Shown here: positions 32,436 through 43,417 of the stretch, in pieces
Numbering within the stretch: the first letter of the stretch is position 1
Layout of the letters: the number at the start of each line of letters is the position of its first letter
Assembly: GCF_052324685.1 (NCBI RefSeq)
Contig: NC_135226.1
Coordinates: 16,641,384 to 16,705,383, forward strand
Reading direction: 5' to 3'
From: Brachyhypopomus gauderio
Lineage: Eukaryota > Chordata > Actinopteri > Gymnotiformes > Hypopomidae
DNA length: 64,000 bases
Program-made: the position numbers and the translations under genes
Notes under the pieces: generated by a model
What the model was told of the DNA's origin: nothing
The model's input: the letters and a program-made list of their open reading frames with translations, nothing else
Databases searched by the model: none

Positions 32436-32842
32436 TGTCACGCTACAGCCCCGAACCCCTCCCTTCGAGCGTGTGTTAATGTTGTCCGTGTCTTTATATG
32501 TACGTCCGTTGGTGTGTGTGTGTGTGTGTTCACTTGTCTCGTTAAGACTAAAGTGTTTCACGCGGTACTTGTTAGGCTACGTGTATATAGTGTGTGTGTT
32601 TGTATCGTTTGGTGCTCGTCTTTAACGTGACATTCGTTGTGTGTGTTAAACCGTGTCAGCACGCCGTGAGCGTGTACTGTTTAGTGTATTCTACTGGTGT
32701 TATGATGCGCCGTGAGCGTTTACTGTTCAGTGTGATTGACAGCTGTTTCAAGACGCCGTGAGTGTGTCCAGCGTCAAGCTCAATAAACATAGCCTTTAAC
32801 GCACCTCGTCTTTGCATCCTCGACTCCCTCGCACCCGTTACA
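32436..32842 (+). mobile_element. Solo LTR, family TGTCACG...GTTACA
   Basis: 407 bp from TGTCACGCTACAG to CCGTTACA, flanked by the perfect 5-bp duplication GACAT (32431-32435 and 32843-32847). An AATAAA signal is near 32783. The GTGAGCGTNTACTGTT-type stretch repeats three times in its right half (about 32665-32765). Same family as 26645-26993. Confidence 0.92.
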
Positions 32843-34199
32843 GACATAAATAGTAAAATAGTATAACTATTAACATAAATAGTATAACTGCTATACGAAC
32901 AGGCTCCTCTATACTATCAAAACCGTTCATTTTCGCGGATTTTGAGAGTGAAAAACGAGATTTTAACAAAGTAGGCTACAATAAATGCCGGGCGGCTCAA
33001 CAGGTCGCGTTCTATGGTGTTTCCATATGTGGTGGTGCGCTGTGATTGGATGAGTGGAGATGTGGCGTTCTGCGGGAAATCAGGATTGGCGTTTGTTGCA
33101 TTTTGGAAAGAAAGAGAGAAAACAGGGCAGTATTACACGGCGGATGTGTCGTTTTGATCAAAATTAAATATTGGCTTTTCAAGAGTGGTCACATACCATT
33201 CTGATTCTGGCTCTAACTCATTTTTTTTTTTTAATGGCGTTTATCGCGTTTTGGAACCAAACTCTTCATATGTTGTACTTTAAATATCTATATTTCATAA
33301 TAAAGTTTGATTTCATTTGATTGTATGACTGATGCTTTTTATGCAGGGTGTGTTCAGCCTGTTTGAGTAATACCAAATTATTATCAATAATTAGAACAAC
33401 CACATACAATAATAAAGATAAAGATAAATAAGATACTATAATGGTATGTGTTAAGGGACATCGACCGGTGTTGTGGTCGCATAGAAATGATGTCACGACA
33501 CTACAACCCGCGCGCCAACAGCGACTCCACTCACATTGTGTTGGTCCACCATTGTAATGGAAACACAATGCGACCGTACCGTTCCGTTGCGAATCGATCC
33601 GTATCGAACCGTACCGCGCCAAGCAGGCCCTAGTGGAAATGCGCCAATAGAGCAGAATCCTTAGTCTTGGCAAACCCCATGTGTCTATGTACACCACTTC
33701 CTGATTCAGTCTTAGGAGTTGGCTGTGTAGTCTCAAGAGACCTCAGAAGGTCCCTTGGGACAGGCTGGGGAGCCTCAGGAGTAAGCCGGATATCATCAGC
33801 AGCCAGCTTCTGGTGGGCTTTCAAAGCAGGTCCCAGGCAGACCTCAAGGACTGGCCCGGGCCACAGGCGGGATTCAGGGACTGTCAAGGACCCCTATCGG
33901 GCTCTAGGGACTGGGACAGAAGTAGACCCTTCTTGGGTCTCAGGCACAGGAGTAGACCCTTCCACGTCGCAGGAACAGGAGGTGACCCCTTCCGTCCTGT
34001 AGGTACAGGCTGCTGGCGGGCCTCTGGGGCCGCCAGATAAGCGTCTGGGGTCGACTGTGCAACCTCCAGGGTCGTCTGGCTGGCTCATGGTGCAGCATTT
34101 GGAGTCAACTGTGCAGCCACTGGGACCGGCGGTGCAGTGTGACACTCATGAAGTCGTAGGCTGCATTCTGTTATCCTATAGTATTAATCCAACCATTCT

Positions 34200-34486
34200 A
34201 TATAGACCACAGCACTTATGAGTTTGGAATGATAAACATTCCATTTGTGCTAAATTTTAATTCTCCATTGTTCATCAATTGATTACAATGTATTACATGA
34301 ATAACAAAAAAAAACTGTTATTCATAGGGTTAAGCACTGGGATTTTGTAGAGATCCTTGATAATTATTCTACAAATAAAGTGATTGAACCTCCAGTGTTT
34401 CAGCATTCATCATTACATTGCGTCCTTAGGGAGCTGCCACACCACTACAAACATCTCCTTCCAGACCACAAAAAATTATATATAAG
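34200..34486 (+). promoter_or_regulatory. OR4 promoter block
   Basis: The conserved block CATTGCGTCCTTAGGGAG lies at about 34418-34435 and TATATAAG at about 34478-34486, roughly 180 bp before the ATG. A CAGTCAGCACCACAATG motif follows near 34525. Further upstream the flank differs from those of OR2 and OR3. Confidence 0.6.
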
Positions 34487-34658
34487 CAAGAGAACCAAGC
34501 ATGAACAGCATCTGACTTGGGGACAGTCAGCACCACAATGTTCAATAAATAAACATCAGCTTGTTTTGTTAATGAGATATTCACACCAAGATAAAGACAT
34601 TCAGAGGATTATTTTTTATTATTTGCTGTTGAAGAATAACAACTTGATTTGTATATAA

Positions 34659-35597
34659 ATGGAAAATTCATCCACAGAGTTCATATTTGTACTACACGGA
34701 CTGAATGACACAATGACAAACAAACATATTTATTTTGCATTTGGTCTTCTTGTCTATATTATGACACTGTTTTTAAATTTTACACTCGTTATGACAGTTA
34801 TTCTGGATAAGACACTTTGTGAACCTATGTATCGGTTCATATGCAGTTTGTTTGTAAATGGAATTTGCGGTGCTTCAGCCTTCTATCCAAAGATCCTCGT
34901 GGATCTTTTATCAGACTCATCGATCATTTCATATATAGCCTGTCAGACACAAACGTATGTAATTTTCTTTTATTCTTTATGTGAAATCACATGTCTAACA
35001 GTCATGGCATATGACAGGTATTTAGCTATTTGTAAGCCTTTGGCATATCTTTCCATTATGACAGACCAAAAGGTTGGGAAACTGCTGGCTTTTAGTTGGC
35101 TCTTCCCCATTCTGCAGATAACCATCATGACAGTGATGATTGCCAGTTTGCCTTTATGTGGTAATGACATTGACAAACTTTACTGTTCAGTTGTGGGTAT
35201 TGTTATGCTATCTTGCACAGATGTGACTATGACCGATGTGTATGGGACCATCCTAATAGTCTCTCTTATTGCTCAAATAATATTTATTATTATGTCATAT
35301 ATTTACATCATCAGAACCTCTTTACAATCCAAGACAGGGAGGGTTAAATTCATGCAGACATGTCTTCCCCATTTAATTGTGCTCACAAACTTCAGTGTTG
35401 CCCTGTCCTTTGATATTACACATTCTCGCTTTATCAAAAGTCAAACACAGCAAGCTTTACACAATATATTGGGTATGCAGTTTCTTGTTTTGCCTCCACT
35501 CCTAAACCCCATCATATATGGAGTCAAACTGACACAGATGCGTCGGCAGTTTGTGAAAATGTGCATCAACAGACTTAATGCAGTGAGACAGGGATGA
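34659..35597 (+). CDS. Odorant receptor OR4
   Basis: An intact 312-residue receptor starting at ATG 34659 (TATAAATGGAAAATTC). TM1 reads FLNFTLVMTVILDK with the conserved asparagine. TM2 starts EPMYRFIC where its relatives have EPMYLFIC, putting a charged arginine at the membrane edge. The TM3 end motif is MAYDRYLAIC, a V-to-L change from the usual DRYVAIC. CLPHL and PPLLNPIIYG are intact, and the loop motif is YCSVVGIVMLSC. Closest to OR3, with which it shares the 3' flank. Probably functional; the changes are conservative except for the arginine. Confidence 0.95.
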   Translation: MENSSTEFIFVLHGLNDTMTNKHIYFAFGLLVYIMTLFLNFTLVMTVILDKTLCEPMYRFICSLFVNGICGASAFYPKILVDLLSDSSIISYIACQTQTYVIFFYSLCEITCLTVMAYDRYLAICKPLAYLSIMTDQKVGKLLAFSWLFPILQITIMTVMIASLPLCGNDIDKLYCSVVGIVMLSCTDVTMTDVYGTILIVSLIAQIIFIIMSYIYIIRTSLQSKTGRVKFMQTCLPHLIVLTNFSVALSFDITHSRFIKSQTQQALHNILGMQFLVLPPLLNPIIYGVKLTQMRRQFVKMCINRLNAVRQG

Positions 35598-36330
35598 TAT
35601 CTGTGCCAAGTAGTCTTCTGTTTTTATCCATGTTTTATACATTTTAGAGGAGAGAGTTTTCTTAGAAAATCTTTTGATTTTTTTTCCATAAAACAGAGGA
35701 TCAACCCTGTGCATTCTGCCCACAGGGATGTGTGAGGGCTATTTTTTTATGTATTAAATGTAACTGTGGTCATTTTATACTATGCATGATATGACACCTC
35801 TGGTTAACATGAATAACGTGACATATGGTTTTAAATCTAACATACTCAGAAGTTGGCTTAAGAAATGTTAAATAACTTTTGCTAGGACTTGAGGCTTTAA
35901 AATTTAAAAGGTCTTCATAAAATGTCTGGCCTAAACTTCAGATCATAATGGCTTAGTTTGTTAGCCTTAGTTATGGAAAATGTGTTTTTAAGGTTCTTTC
36001 ATCAGTGTTTAAAATGTCTAAAATAGTATATGCATGAAACACATTTAAATCTCTTAAAGATTTGAAGAAGTTTGTTGTTGGTTACACTGCTTTTTAACAG
36101 AAATGATTTCATGCCACATTTAATGTTTTGGTCATGTTTGATTTTATTGCATCCTCTCTGAATATTTTAGTAGCTTATTACCTTGATGTTCAAGGAAAAT
36201 TAACAGTATCTATCACTTTTATGAGGTTGCCTAATAGGACAATAAAGACCAATGCTACTTCGTCACGTGCATTTCCCACCATGATTTTTTATTAGTATGA
36301 GGCAAATTAACATGTGAACAAAAAAGTTAG
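35598..36330. repeat. OR4 3' flank, paralogous to the OR3 3' flank
   Basis: Co-linear with 25399-26330 but without the 144-bp insertion, with small indels. Distal part (about 36180-36325) also matches the distal 3' flanks of OR5, OR6 and the window start. Confidence 0.8.
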
Positions 36331-36610
36331 TGTTTTGAGATCTGCTGCATTCACATATTTACAAGGTCCTAAACTGACCTCGCTGGAGACACCAGCTGGT
36401 CTCCTAGTCTCAACATCAAAGTGGCCACGTCGGTTCTCAGACCATCATGAGATCACCAAGCATGGACGGGTCGTGCGAGGAGAAGCCAATATACAATTGT
36501 CAAATAATGTGTGATTTATGTCATGTTCATCCAATCATATGCTTTAATCATCTCATTTTCACCTCGTGAACATCTTGTGTGCTTATGAAATAGAGTATAA
36601 GAGATGAGAA

Positions 36611-37950
36611 TTAGCTCTTACTGCCCTTACGCTGCAGTTGGAACAGGGGCGCAGCTATGCAAGAAAAGCCACGCATAAACCGTCTGTAATAGCATGCCAG
36701 CCCAGTGAAGCTTTTTAGCTCCCTCAGATTAGAGGGGGTCAGCCAATCCTTCACAACTTGCACCTTCTCCTCCATAGTCCTTATGCCCTCTCCTCCAATC
36801 CTGTGGCCCAGAATCTCCAGTTCTCTCTGCATCAGGAATCAGGAAATTCAGCCATTCAAAAGTAACTGGGGTGTTGCACAAACCAAAACAGAGCATGCAA
36901 AACTGCAATAGCCCTCTCCCGATGCAGAAAGCAGTCTTTGGCTTAGCGTCAGGGCTTAGGGGTACCTGCCAGTAGATCCTATGAGGAGAACCAAGACGAG
37001 CCAGACACCAAGTCCAGTGACTCATCAATGCAAGGCTGCGTGTACAAATCTTTTTTTGTGATGCTATTCAAAGGTCTGTAGTCCACAAAAAATCTCATTT
37101 TTGGGTTCTTCTTCTTGTTGACCATCACAACCCCTGAGGCCCAGGGGCTGTCAGAGGGCTCAATGATCCCCGTCCTTAGCATGTCATTGATCGTGCTGTC
37201 AGCAGCTGCCTGATGGGTGAGGGGAAGATGGCGAGGGCGCGTTTTGATGGGCCTTGCATCTCCCGTGCTAATTTCGTGCTGCACCAGGTGCGTCAGGCCC
37301 ACTTCCCCCTCCCCCTTCCCGCTAATGCGAAAATGTCTTTAAACTCCCACCGTACTTCCCACAGCTCCTTTTGCTGCTGACAGTCTATCTACTCCTCTTC
37401 CCACAGATTGTAGGTCAAGGGCAGGGGGATGCACACTAGCTGGAGACTGGGGTGTGGAAGGCTGGGAGGTTGGGGATAAAATGGGGGCTAAACATCTGCT
37501 GCTCTCGTGGTAGCTGGGTGAAGGCATGAGGTCTGTGTGGGGTGTACCATTTCAACAGTGGGGCCTCCCGGAAAAGGTCAGTGTGTTCTTTCCCAGGTCT
37601 AAAACACAGCGGGTAGCCCGAAGAAAGTCTAGTCCTAATATGCATGGGTCTTGTACTGCTGCAACCCACATCTCAAAGTTCACTGACATTACCCCCACCC
37701 AAACAGTGACCACCCCTTTTCCAAGCATCGGGGCAAGCTCACCAGTCACTGTTCAAAGTTTTACTACAGTAGATTACAACCATGTTTCAACTGGGACCAG
37801 TTCAGGTCACATCAAAGTAGCAGTAGAGCTCGTGTTGACCAGCACCACACATGGGCTGATCAGAACATGGCAGAAATTTTCCGTATGCGTCCAGTCCACG
37901 ACCCATGCAGACTCCACGATGTCAGCTTCCTCAGGGTGGATTTGAGATCC
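36611..37950 (-). pseudogene. Ty3/Gypsy polymerase fragment of a second lineage
   Basis: On the minus strand, a protease-end segment (about 37552-37749, ILGLDFLRATRCVLD) precedes reverse transcriptase motifs: FFVDYRPLNSITKKDLY (about 36979-37302), YWQVPLSPDAKPKTAF, FGLCNTPVTFEWL and, in a third frame, LGHRIGGEGI followed by KSFTGLACYYRRF. The catalytic YxDD segment between WL and LGHR has been deleted. Motifs differ from the Gypsy element at 9444, so it is a separate lineage. No LTRs were found. Confidence 0.8.
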
Positions 37951-38540
37951 CCGACGCCTTGGTAGGGGTTTTAGTTATGAGATTTAACTAACCTACCTGC
38001 TTGCCTACAACCAAGGATGGAAATAGGTGTAAAAGAAGGATTGACGTGCACAAAACTTAAATATCTGACTCCAAATTATAGTTGGTAAGAATCTAAAAGT
38101 ACTCACTTCTCAAATAAATCAGTACAGGTTATACAATATACCTAACCAACTTCATAAAGTACCTTGCTATAAATAACACATTATAAAGTTGGTTAGGTAT
38201 ATTGTATAACATAAACATGCACAGCAGATGGGATACTTTAGAGAGAATTGGTATTAGCATTGATTTACTTTTTAACTGATACTAATAATGAGCTCATCTG
38301 GCCCAGTATAGCTATAATAAAGGAAGACTGTGGCTACACAATTAACCAGATCTATTCAATAACCAACAAAATATAAAAAAATAACAACCATACTAGATTA
38401 AAATAACAAGAATAATACCTAATGGAAACAGAGATACCAACCGGTGCAGTCTGCCTCATGGAGAAGAACCCAGAATAGGAAGAAGAGCCCCGAAGAGGAA
38501 GAAGAGCCCAGAGGAAGAAAGAGGCCCCTGCACCCACAAA
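37951..38540. other. Intergenic with a 25-bp perfect inverted repeat
   Basis: No gene seen. Arms at 38128-38152 and 38186-38210 are perfect reverse complements, separated by 33 bp, starting GTTATACAATATACC. Bases 38440-38520 have a purine-rich GAAGAAGAGCCC repeat. Confidence 0.7.
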
Positions 38541-39330
38541 CCTCTGCTTTGTGACGCGGAATCCTGAGGCCACCAAACCGAACCCCCTCCACCACTTGGA
38601 ATTCTGTCCATAATATAGTTGGGCTCACCTCAACACGGTTTGGGTTCTGAAACCAGTCCTCTCTCGAGAGAGAGAGGCTGGACTTTATTCTTTTCTGGAG
38701 TTGCACAGCGTGAAAGGCAGAGGGTTGGAGTGGGTTTACTTATAGCTGCCTGTGTTTTGGGGTTTCCCCGGTAGACAAGAGGGTTGCTTACCTGCACCTT
38801 TGGGTTGGGTGTCCATAAGTACACATGACACCAGGACACCTTATGTCGCAGTTCGATATGATCAATTTTGAAATTGCGACCATATGTCTGGGACACTTGG
38901 GTAAAGAGAGGAGCTGAGCTGTCAACCAATCACCACCTAGTGGTGAGTTGGATCAGATGGCGGAGCAAGGATGCTGGACAGACCTGGCAGACCCAAATGT
39001 ATCGTGAGGGTTTGCTGGGAACGTCTGGCAGAGGAACCTGTCAGAAATGTCTTTGACTCCCACATCCAGCAGAGCTTTATTGACATCCCAAGGGAGGCCA
39101 GAGACATTGAGTCAGAGTGGGCTTTGTTCCATGCCTCCATTGTCAGTCCAGAGCTGTGGCCAAGGTCGTCGGTGCCTGTCATGGCGGCAATCCTCGAACC
39201 AAGTGGTGGACTACTCGGGTAAGGGAGACCGTCAAGCTGAAGAAAGAGTCTTACCGTGCCTTAAGGGACTTATGGGACTCTGGAGGTAGCAGATGGGTAC
39301 AGGTGGGCCAAGCAGAACGCACCTACAGTT
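38540..39330 (+). pseudogene. Non-LTR retrotransposon fragment A (endonuclease to linker)
   Basis: The plus-strand part (about 38640-39330) matches the endonuclease region and following linker of the element at 52930-55083: KRGAELSTNHHLVVSWIR, RIVRVCWERLAEEPVRNVF-like residues and ARDIESEW, in several frames. Bases about 38540-38610 encode the VVEGVRFGGLRI segment of the reverse transcriptase on the opposite strand. Such a 5' inversion is the usual outcome of twin priming. Dead. Confidence 0.65.
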
Positions 39331-39837
39331 TTTTTTTTAATGTTAAATGTTTTTCACAGAAACATACTGTCACCCAGAGAATTGTTGGTAAGGACGTTTG
39401 TACTGCCACTCACTCACATTTTCTTCTGAATGTTCAGTTTTTATCTTAATGTTGCTCTTAATTTAATATTTATTTTGCACTCAGTTGTAAGTTAGTTCAT
39501 ACTTATATTTTGTATTATGTTACAGTGATCCTGTGCCACTTCGCGCTTCAGCTTTTGCGAATTCACTCTTTCACAGGTTTTTATAGATATTAATGGGGAA
39601 AAATAATTTGTGGGTCTTCACTTTTTTGCCGGTTGTCTGCGGAATTTGATTGGCGGAAAAAATATATATTTTATGATTTTTTACATGACAAAATCCCAAA
39701 ATGTATAAAAATATATTATAAGTATTAATTCTAACAATTAACAAGGAATGTTATAAATAATAATATAGTACGAATTACAGTAAATAGTGCATATTTACTC
39801 TCGGAAACGAGAACCAGTATCGCTTGCCTCGGATGCT
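39331..39837. other. Intergenic, AT-rich
   Basis: A GCGCTTCAGCTTTTGCGAATTC stretch near 39543 resembles a dispersed fish repeat, but I cannot name it. No gene seen. Confidence 0.4.
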
Positions 39838-40365
39838 TGTAATGCAGCATGCGCTGCGGAGTGAGGAGGCAGACAGAAACGCTGAGGAGAGTGAGATTTA
39901 ATAAAGGGAATTCCAAAATCAGGGTCGAATAGAAAGGCAGAGGTCAGATCAGAGAGGGAGTCCGAACACGAAACACTGAGAGGCATGATGGAACGAATAC
40001 TTGAAAATCAAACAGGTAGACGTAGAACAAATGAAACAATCAGGAAACCGAAAACACAAGGCGACTGGGCAGCGAAATGAGAAGTACTCACAGAAACCGG
40101 ATCACACAGGAATAAGTACTTGAACAAACTTGAATGCATACAGGAACACAAAACCACCGATACAGACATGGGAGACACAGGGACTAATATACAAGGACTA
40201 TAATGAGACACAGCTGATAACGATCTTGACATGGGCGTGGCAGACAGACAGAAATCAGGGCAACAGACAAGCAAGGCAGGGCTAACGGGCAAGGAACAAC
40301 AGAGACACGAGGAACAGAGACACTGGAGTGACAGCGAGGAGAGGGGGGCGTAGCCCTACGTGACA
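39838..40365 (-). mobile_element. Solo LTR
   Basis: 528 bp; plus strand reads TGTAATGCAG to CTACGTGACA. On the minus strand a TTTATTAAATCTC polyadenylation-type signal lies near its 3' end. Flanks are ATGCT (39833-39837) and ACGCT (40366-40370), a 5-bp duplication with one change. The same LTR family occurs in two halves at 62678-62890 and 63740-63885, on the plus strand. Confidence 0.75.
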
Positions 40366-40524
40366 ACGCTACTCGCCTACATGAGATTGTATACAACATG
40401 ACTGCTCGCTGGACAAGCACACATGCACAGAACAGTGTGGGAATGATCACTGTGTGTGCAGTCGATTGCTCCGATTACATTAGGGAAACCAGCTATCGCT
40501 GCAATTTGCGCTTTAATGTCATAC

Positions 40525-40735
40525 GGGCAGTCATGGCCTGGTGGTTAGGGAACTGGTCTTGTGACCGGAGGGTCGTGGGTTTGATCCCCAGACCTGAGGC
40601 CATGACTGAGGTGCTCCTGAGCAAGGCCCTTAACCCTCAATTGCTCACTTGTATAAAAAATGAGATAAAAATGTAAGTCGTTCTGGATAAGGGCGTCTGC
40701 CAAATGCCATAAATGTAAAATGTAATGTAAATGTC
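40525..40735 (+). mobile_element. tRNA-derived SINE, well preserved
   Basis: Starts GGGCAGTCATGG. The A box TGGCCTGGTGG is at 40534-40544 and the B box GGTTTGATCCC at 40578-40588, the polymerase III promoter pair. The tail has TCTGGATAAGGGCGTCTGCC and ends in short AAATGTAA repeats. It is not a tRNA gene: no cloverleaf continues past the B box. Confidence 0.85.
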
Positions 40736-41761
40736 TAATGTTCGATTGATTGATTGTCAACCGCTTCATATAGGAACTTTATATACCTAGCTGACATGCA
40801 GATGATCCCATCCAAAACAGCTGGCATGGCACAGCTCAAAGATGACTGGGATATTGTCGTGTTTTTATGGTCTCTATGTATATGGAGTTTACTTGCATGG
40901 GTGTAGAAGCAAGCTGCGACAAAGACTTGAATGCAGTTAGCCGAGTCGTTTACTGAGAATCTTCGGCAGTACAGGGCAAGGAAATAACCAACACTCACCA
41001 CAGTTTCAAAATCAATGTGACGTTGTTACAGTCTCTGTGTGGTTACGGTCTGGCTACACGTGTTGAGGCACTCTCGCTCGGGCACAGAACGCTATTATTT
41101 TCGTCCATGCGGTGAGCTACGAGCTGCCTTCTTCATAAACCAAACTCAGACTACTGTTCTCACTACTGCGGCTGTGCATGACTTGCAAAACAACCGAATT
41201 TAAAGTAAGTTTTGCTAATTGACGAAAACACATTAGAAACATGCATATGCCTCAAGTGAAAGTGTCGTGGGTGTACGCACTTTCTCATGTTCCAATCCCA
41301 TTTCATACATCTGACCGTTTACGTGAAACATGGCGTATGCAATGTTTTTGTGTGTATGCACCGTTCGTACATGAGGCCCCAGGTCCAGAATGTTGCCTGC
41401 TCTTTGAGTCTGAGGGAACAGGCTAGAAACACAGGAGTATGTACATGATGAACAGAAAACCCCTGCAAGCATTTGTACTGCAATGAGGGTTTTTGTTTTT
41501 AAAATGTTTAAAAAATTTTTGTTTCCAAAATGCAAGCATGAATCAATTAGTTATAAGATAATGAACAACATTTACATAAGGATTATAACAAGACATGAAA
41601 AATAGACATGAAAATGTATTAATACTACAGGTAGGTCAAGTGTAACCTAAACAACCTAACATCATAGGTTCCAGAACCTATTTAGTTTGATAATAGCTTT
41701 ATAGCCAACCTATAGTTTATACCTACAGTCCAGTCCTCAGCATCAATTTGTATAGCTCGAC
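40736..41761. other. Intergenic
   Basis: No gene recognised. A stretch near 41265-41390 (GTGTACGCACTTTCTC, ACCGTTTACGTGAAACATGG) resembles dispersed fish repeat sequence but is unassigned. Confidence 0.35.
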
Positions 41762-42103
41762 TGTCACGGTCACAGCTCCGGACCCTTCCCTGTGGGTGTG
41801 CCGCTACGTTGTCTGCGTGTCGTTATGTCCATGTACGTACTTCTGTGGGTGTGGGTTGTTTGTGAGCGTGTTCGTAGTCTCACCTGTGCCTTGTCTCAAG
41901 ATCACGTGGGTATGTGTTAATCACCTATTTAATGTGCGTTCGCGCAAGGTCTTGTGCTTGTCTTTGTCTAAAGTTTTGTGTCAGCGTGAGTGTGGTTGTG
42001 TTATGCTCGCGCTCCGCCCGGAGCTTACACGTCTGAGTCTAAATAAACGTTTGTATGTTCACTGTAAATGTCGTGGTGCCTGCCTCCTCCACCACACGTT
42101 ACA
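41762..42103 (+). mobile_element. Solo LTR, family TGTCACG...GTTACA
   Basis: 342 bp from TGTCACGG to CGTTACA, with the perfect 5-bp duplication TCGAC (41757-41761 and 42104-42108). It shares CAGCTCCGGACCCTTCCCTG and TATTTAATGTGCGTTCGCGC with the copy at 26645. An AATAAA signal is at about 42042. Confidence 0.93.
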
Positions 42104-42139
42104 TCGACAAATCGTACATATATAAAAAAATTTTAAATG

Positions 42140-42437
42140 TAAATTTGCCATATTTGTCAATTGTGATTTTTTTTTTTCACCACAATCGAAATTTGTCCTC
42201 CACATTTTACCCATCTGTGCAGTTAGAACACACACTCACACACACTAGTGATTACTAGGGGCCTGTGGTGCACACATGCCCAGAGTAGTGGGCAGCCCTA
42301 GCCCGGCACCCGGGGAGCAGTTTGGGTTAGGTGCCTTGCTCAAGGGCACCTCAGTCATGGCCTCAGGCCTGGGAATCGAACCCACAACCCTCCGGTCACA
42401 AGACCAGTTCCCTACCGCCAGACCATGACTGCCCCTA
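42140..42437 (-). mobile_element. tRNA-derived SINE, long form
   Basis: The reverse complement starts GGGGCAGTCATGG, then carries the A- and B-box region (GGGTTCGATTCCC, a near-perfect B box). It continues past the end of the short form into a 3' body with ATTTTACCCATC on the plus strand and a poly-T stretch near 42167-42177. The same long layout is seen in the older copy at 6570-6845. Confidence 0.8.
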
Positions 42438-43140
42438 TATATCCATCTTCTCAAAGTATGCACATCCAAAATTGCATGCAAATCGAAGCAAGCTATATCT
42501 TCACTAAAAGAAGCCACCAAAACAGACACCAGAAAAAATATGACAAAAGGAGAGAAAACACTCTCCTGACTAGATAATCCCATCCTGGATCCTGGAGTTC
42601 CCTCAATGTTACAACTCAGCAACATCTAGGAAGACTGGAGGATGGAGCCCATCTAACATAAGCCAGGCCTCAAAAGACTTAAGAGTCACACAGAAACCAG
42701 GAGTAAGATACAGATACACACAACAGGCTTTCCAACATTTTATTCTTGTTGGAGAATATGGGGCAGCTGGACTTTGGGTCATGCTAATGTAAGGAAAAAC
42801 ATCAAGATCGAAAAAAATACTTTCATCACCACCAAATACCCCTCTCAAAGAAGCTCTCAAAGAAGTATAGGGGGTGGCTTGCCTCTTAACAGATGTCCAC
42901 ATCTGGCATATGGCAGGGAGTCTGGTGTAACTGTAAGTGTGCTTGGTCAGTACTCTGGAGTGGCTTATAAATATGAATAAAATATTAATGTATTATATTA
43001 TAAATATGAACAATAAACCCTGACACCAAAATGTTTTGTTGATAAGTCTAAAATAATTAAAAAACAGCAAACATAATTACAACAGGCAAATTGTCCAAAT
43101 GCCATGTAAATATCTCTACATCTTATTCATGTGTTGCAGG
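42438..43140. other. Intergenic
   Basis: AT-rich DNA before the OR5 promoter; no gene, element end or RNA recognised. Confidence 0.4.
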
Positions 43141-43236
43141 GGACCAGCAATGCATATTTAAATTGTAAATTGAATCTTTAGAGAGTTCCCACAAAATCAA
43201 CACCACCTACTGGACCACAAAAAATGTATATATAAG
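43141..43236 (+). promoter_or_regulatory. OR5 promoter block
   Basis: AAATTGAATCTTTAGAGAG followed by TTCCCACAAAATCAACACC and then TATATAAG at 43229-43236, 189 bp before the ATG. The same order and spacing are present before OR6 (59520-59594), and the leader TTAGCCCCACAATGTACAAT is almost identical in the two. Confidence 0.6.
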
Positions 43237-43417
43237 CAAGGGAGATGAGCATTAAAAGTAACTGAGTAATGGGAAGGTTAGCCCCACAATGTACAATAAA
43301 TGAAATCAACTGGAATAAACATGTATTTAGAATATTCAGATTTTTGATGTATTTTGCTAATTATATTTTGCAAAAGCTTCTGTCTGGTTTTGTATCTAAA
43401 TGTACTGAGAACGGGTG

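Larger units (their letters stand above)
30524..33646 (+). mobile_element. Harbinger/ISL2EU-like DNA transposon with nested insertions
   Basis: Long inverted ends start TGGCGCATTTCCACTAGGG at the left and are matched by the reverse complement at the right, continuing for about 45 bp through a CTTGGCGCGGTACGGTTCG region. Flanking trinucleotides TTA (left) and ATA (right) are an imperfect match, so the target duplication is uncertain. Inside lie a two-exon Myb-like gene, a hAT MITE (31624-31959) and a solo LTR (32436-32842). I see no nuclease gene, so it depends on another element or has lost it. Confidence 0.75.
30168..34145 (-). mobile_element. Interior of an LTR element, split by a Harbinger insertion
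   Basis: Segments 30168-30523 and 33647-34145 appear to be one interior. The right part has a minus-strand frame with threonine/serine/proline-rich repeats (ETQEGSTSVPVP and DVEGSTPVP). No polymerase motif was found, and no 5' LTR was identified at the right edge, so it may be truncated. Confidence 0.45.

Noticed and set aside
37526-37945. 139-codon plus-strand frame
   Set aside because: The minus strand here encodes Gypsy protease-region residues; the plus-strand frame is its shadow.
40525-40600. tRNA gene, from the A and B boxes
   Set aside because: The boxes sit in a dispersed SINE with at least four copies in the window. No cloverleaf stem closes after the B box.
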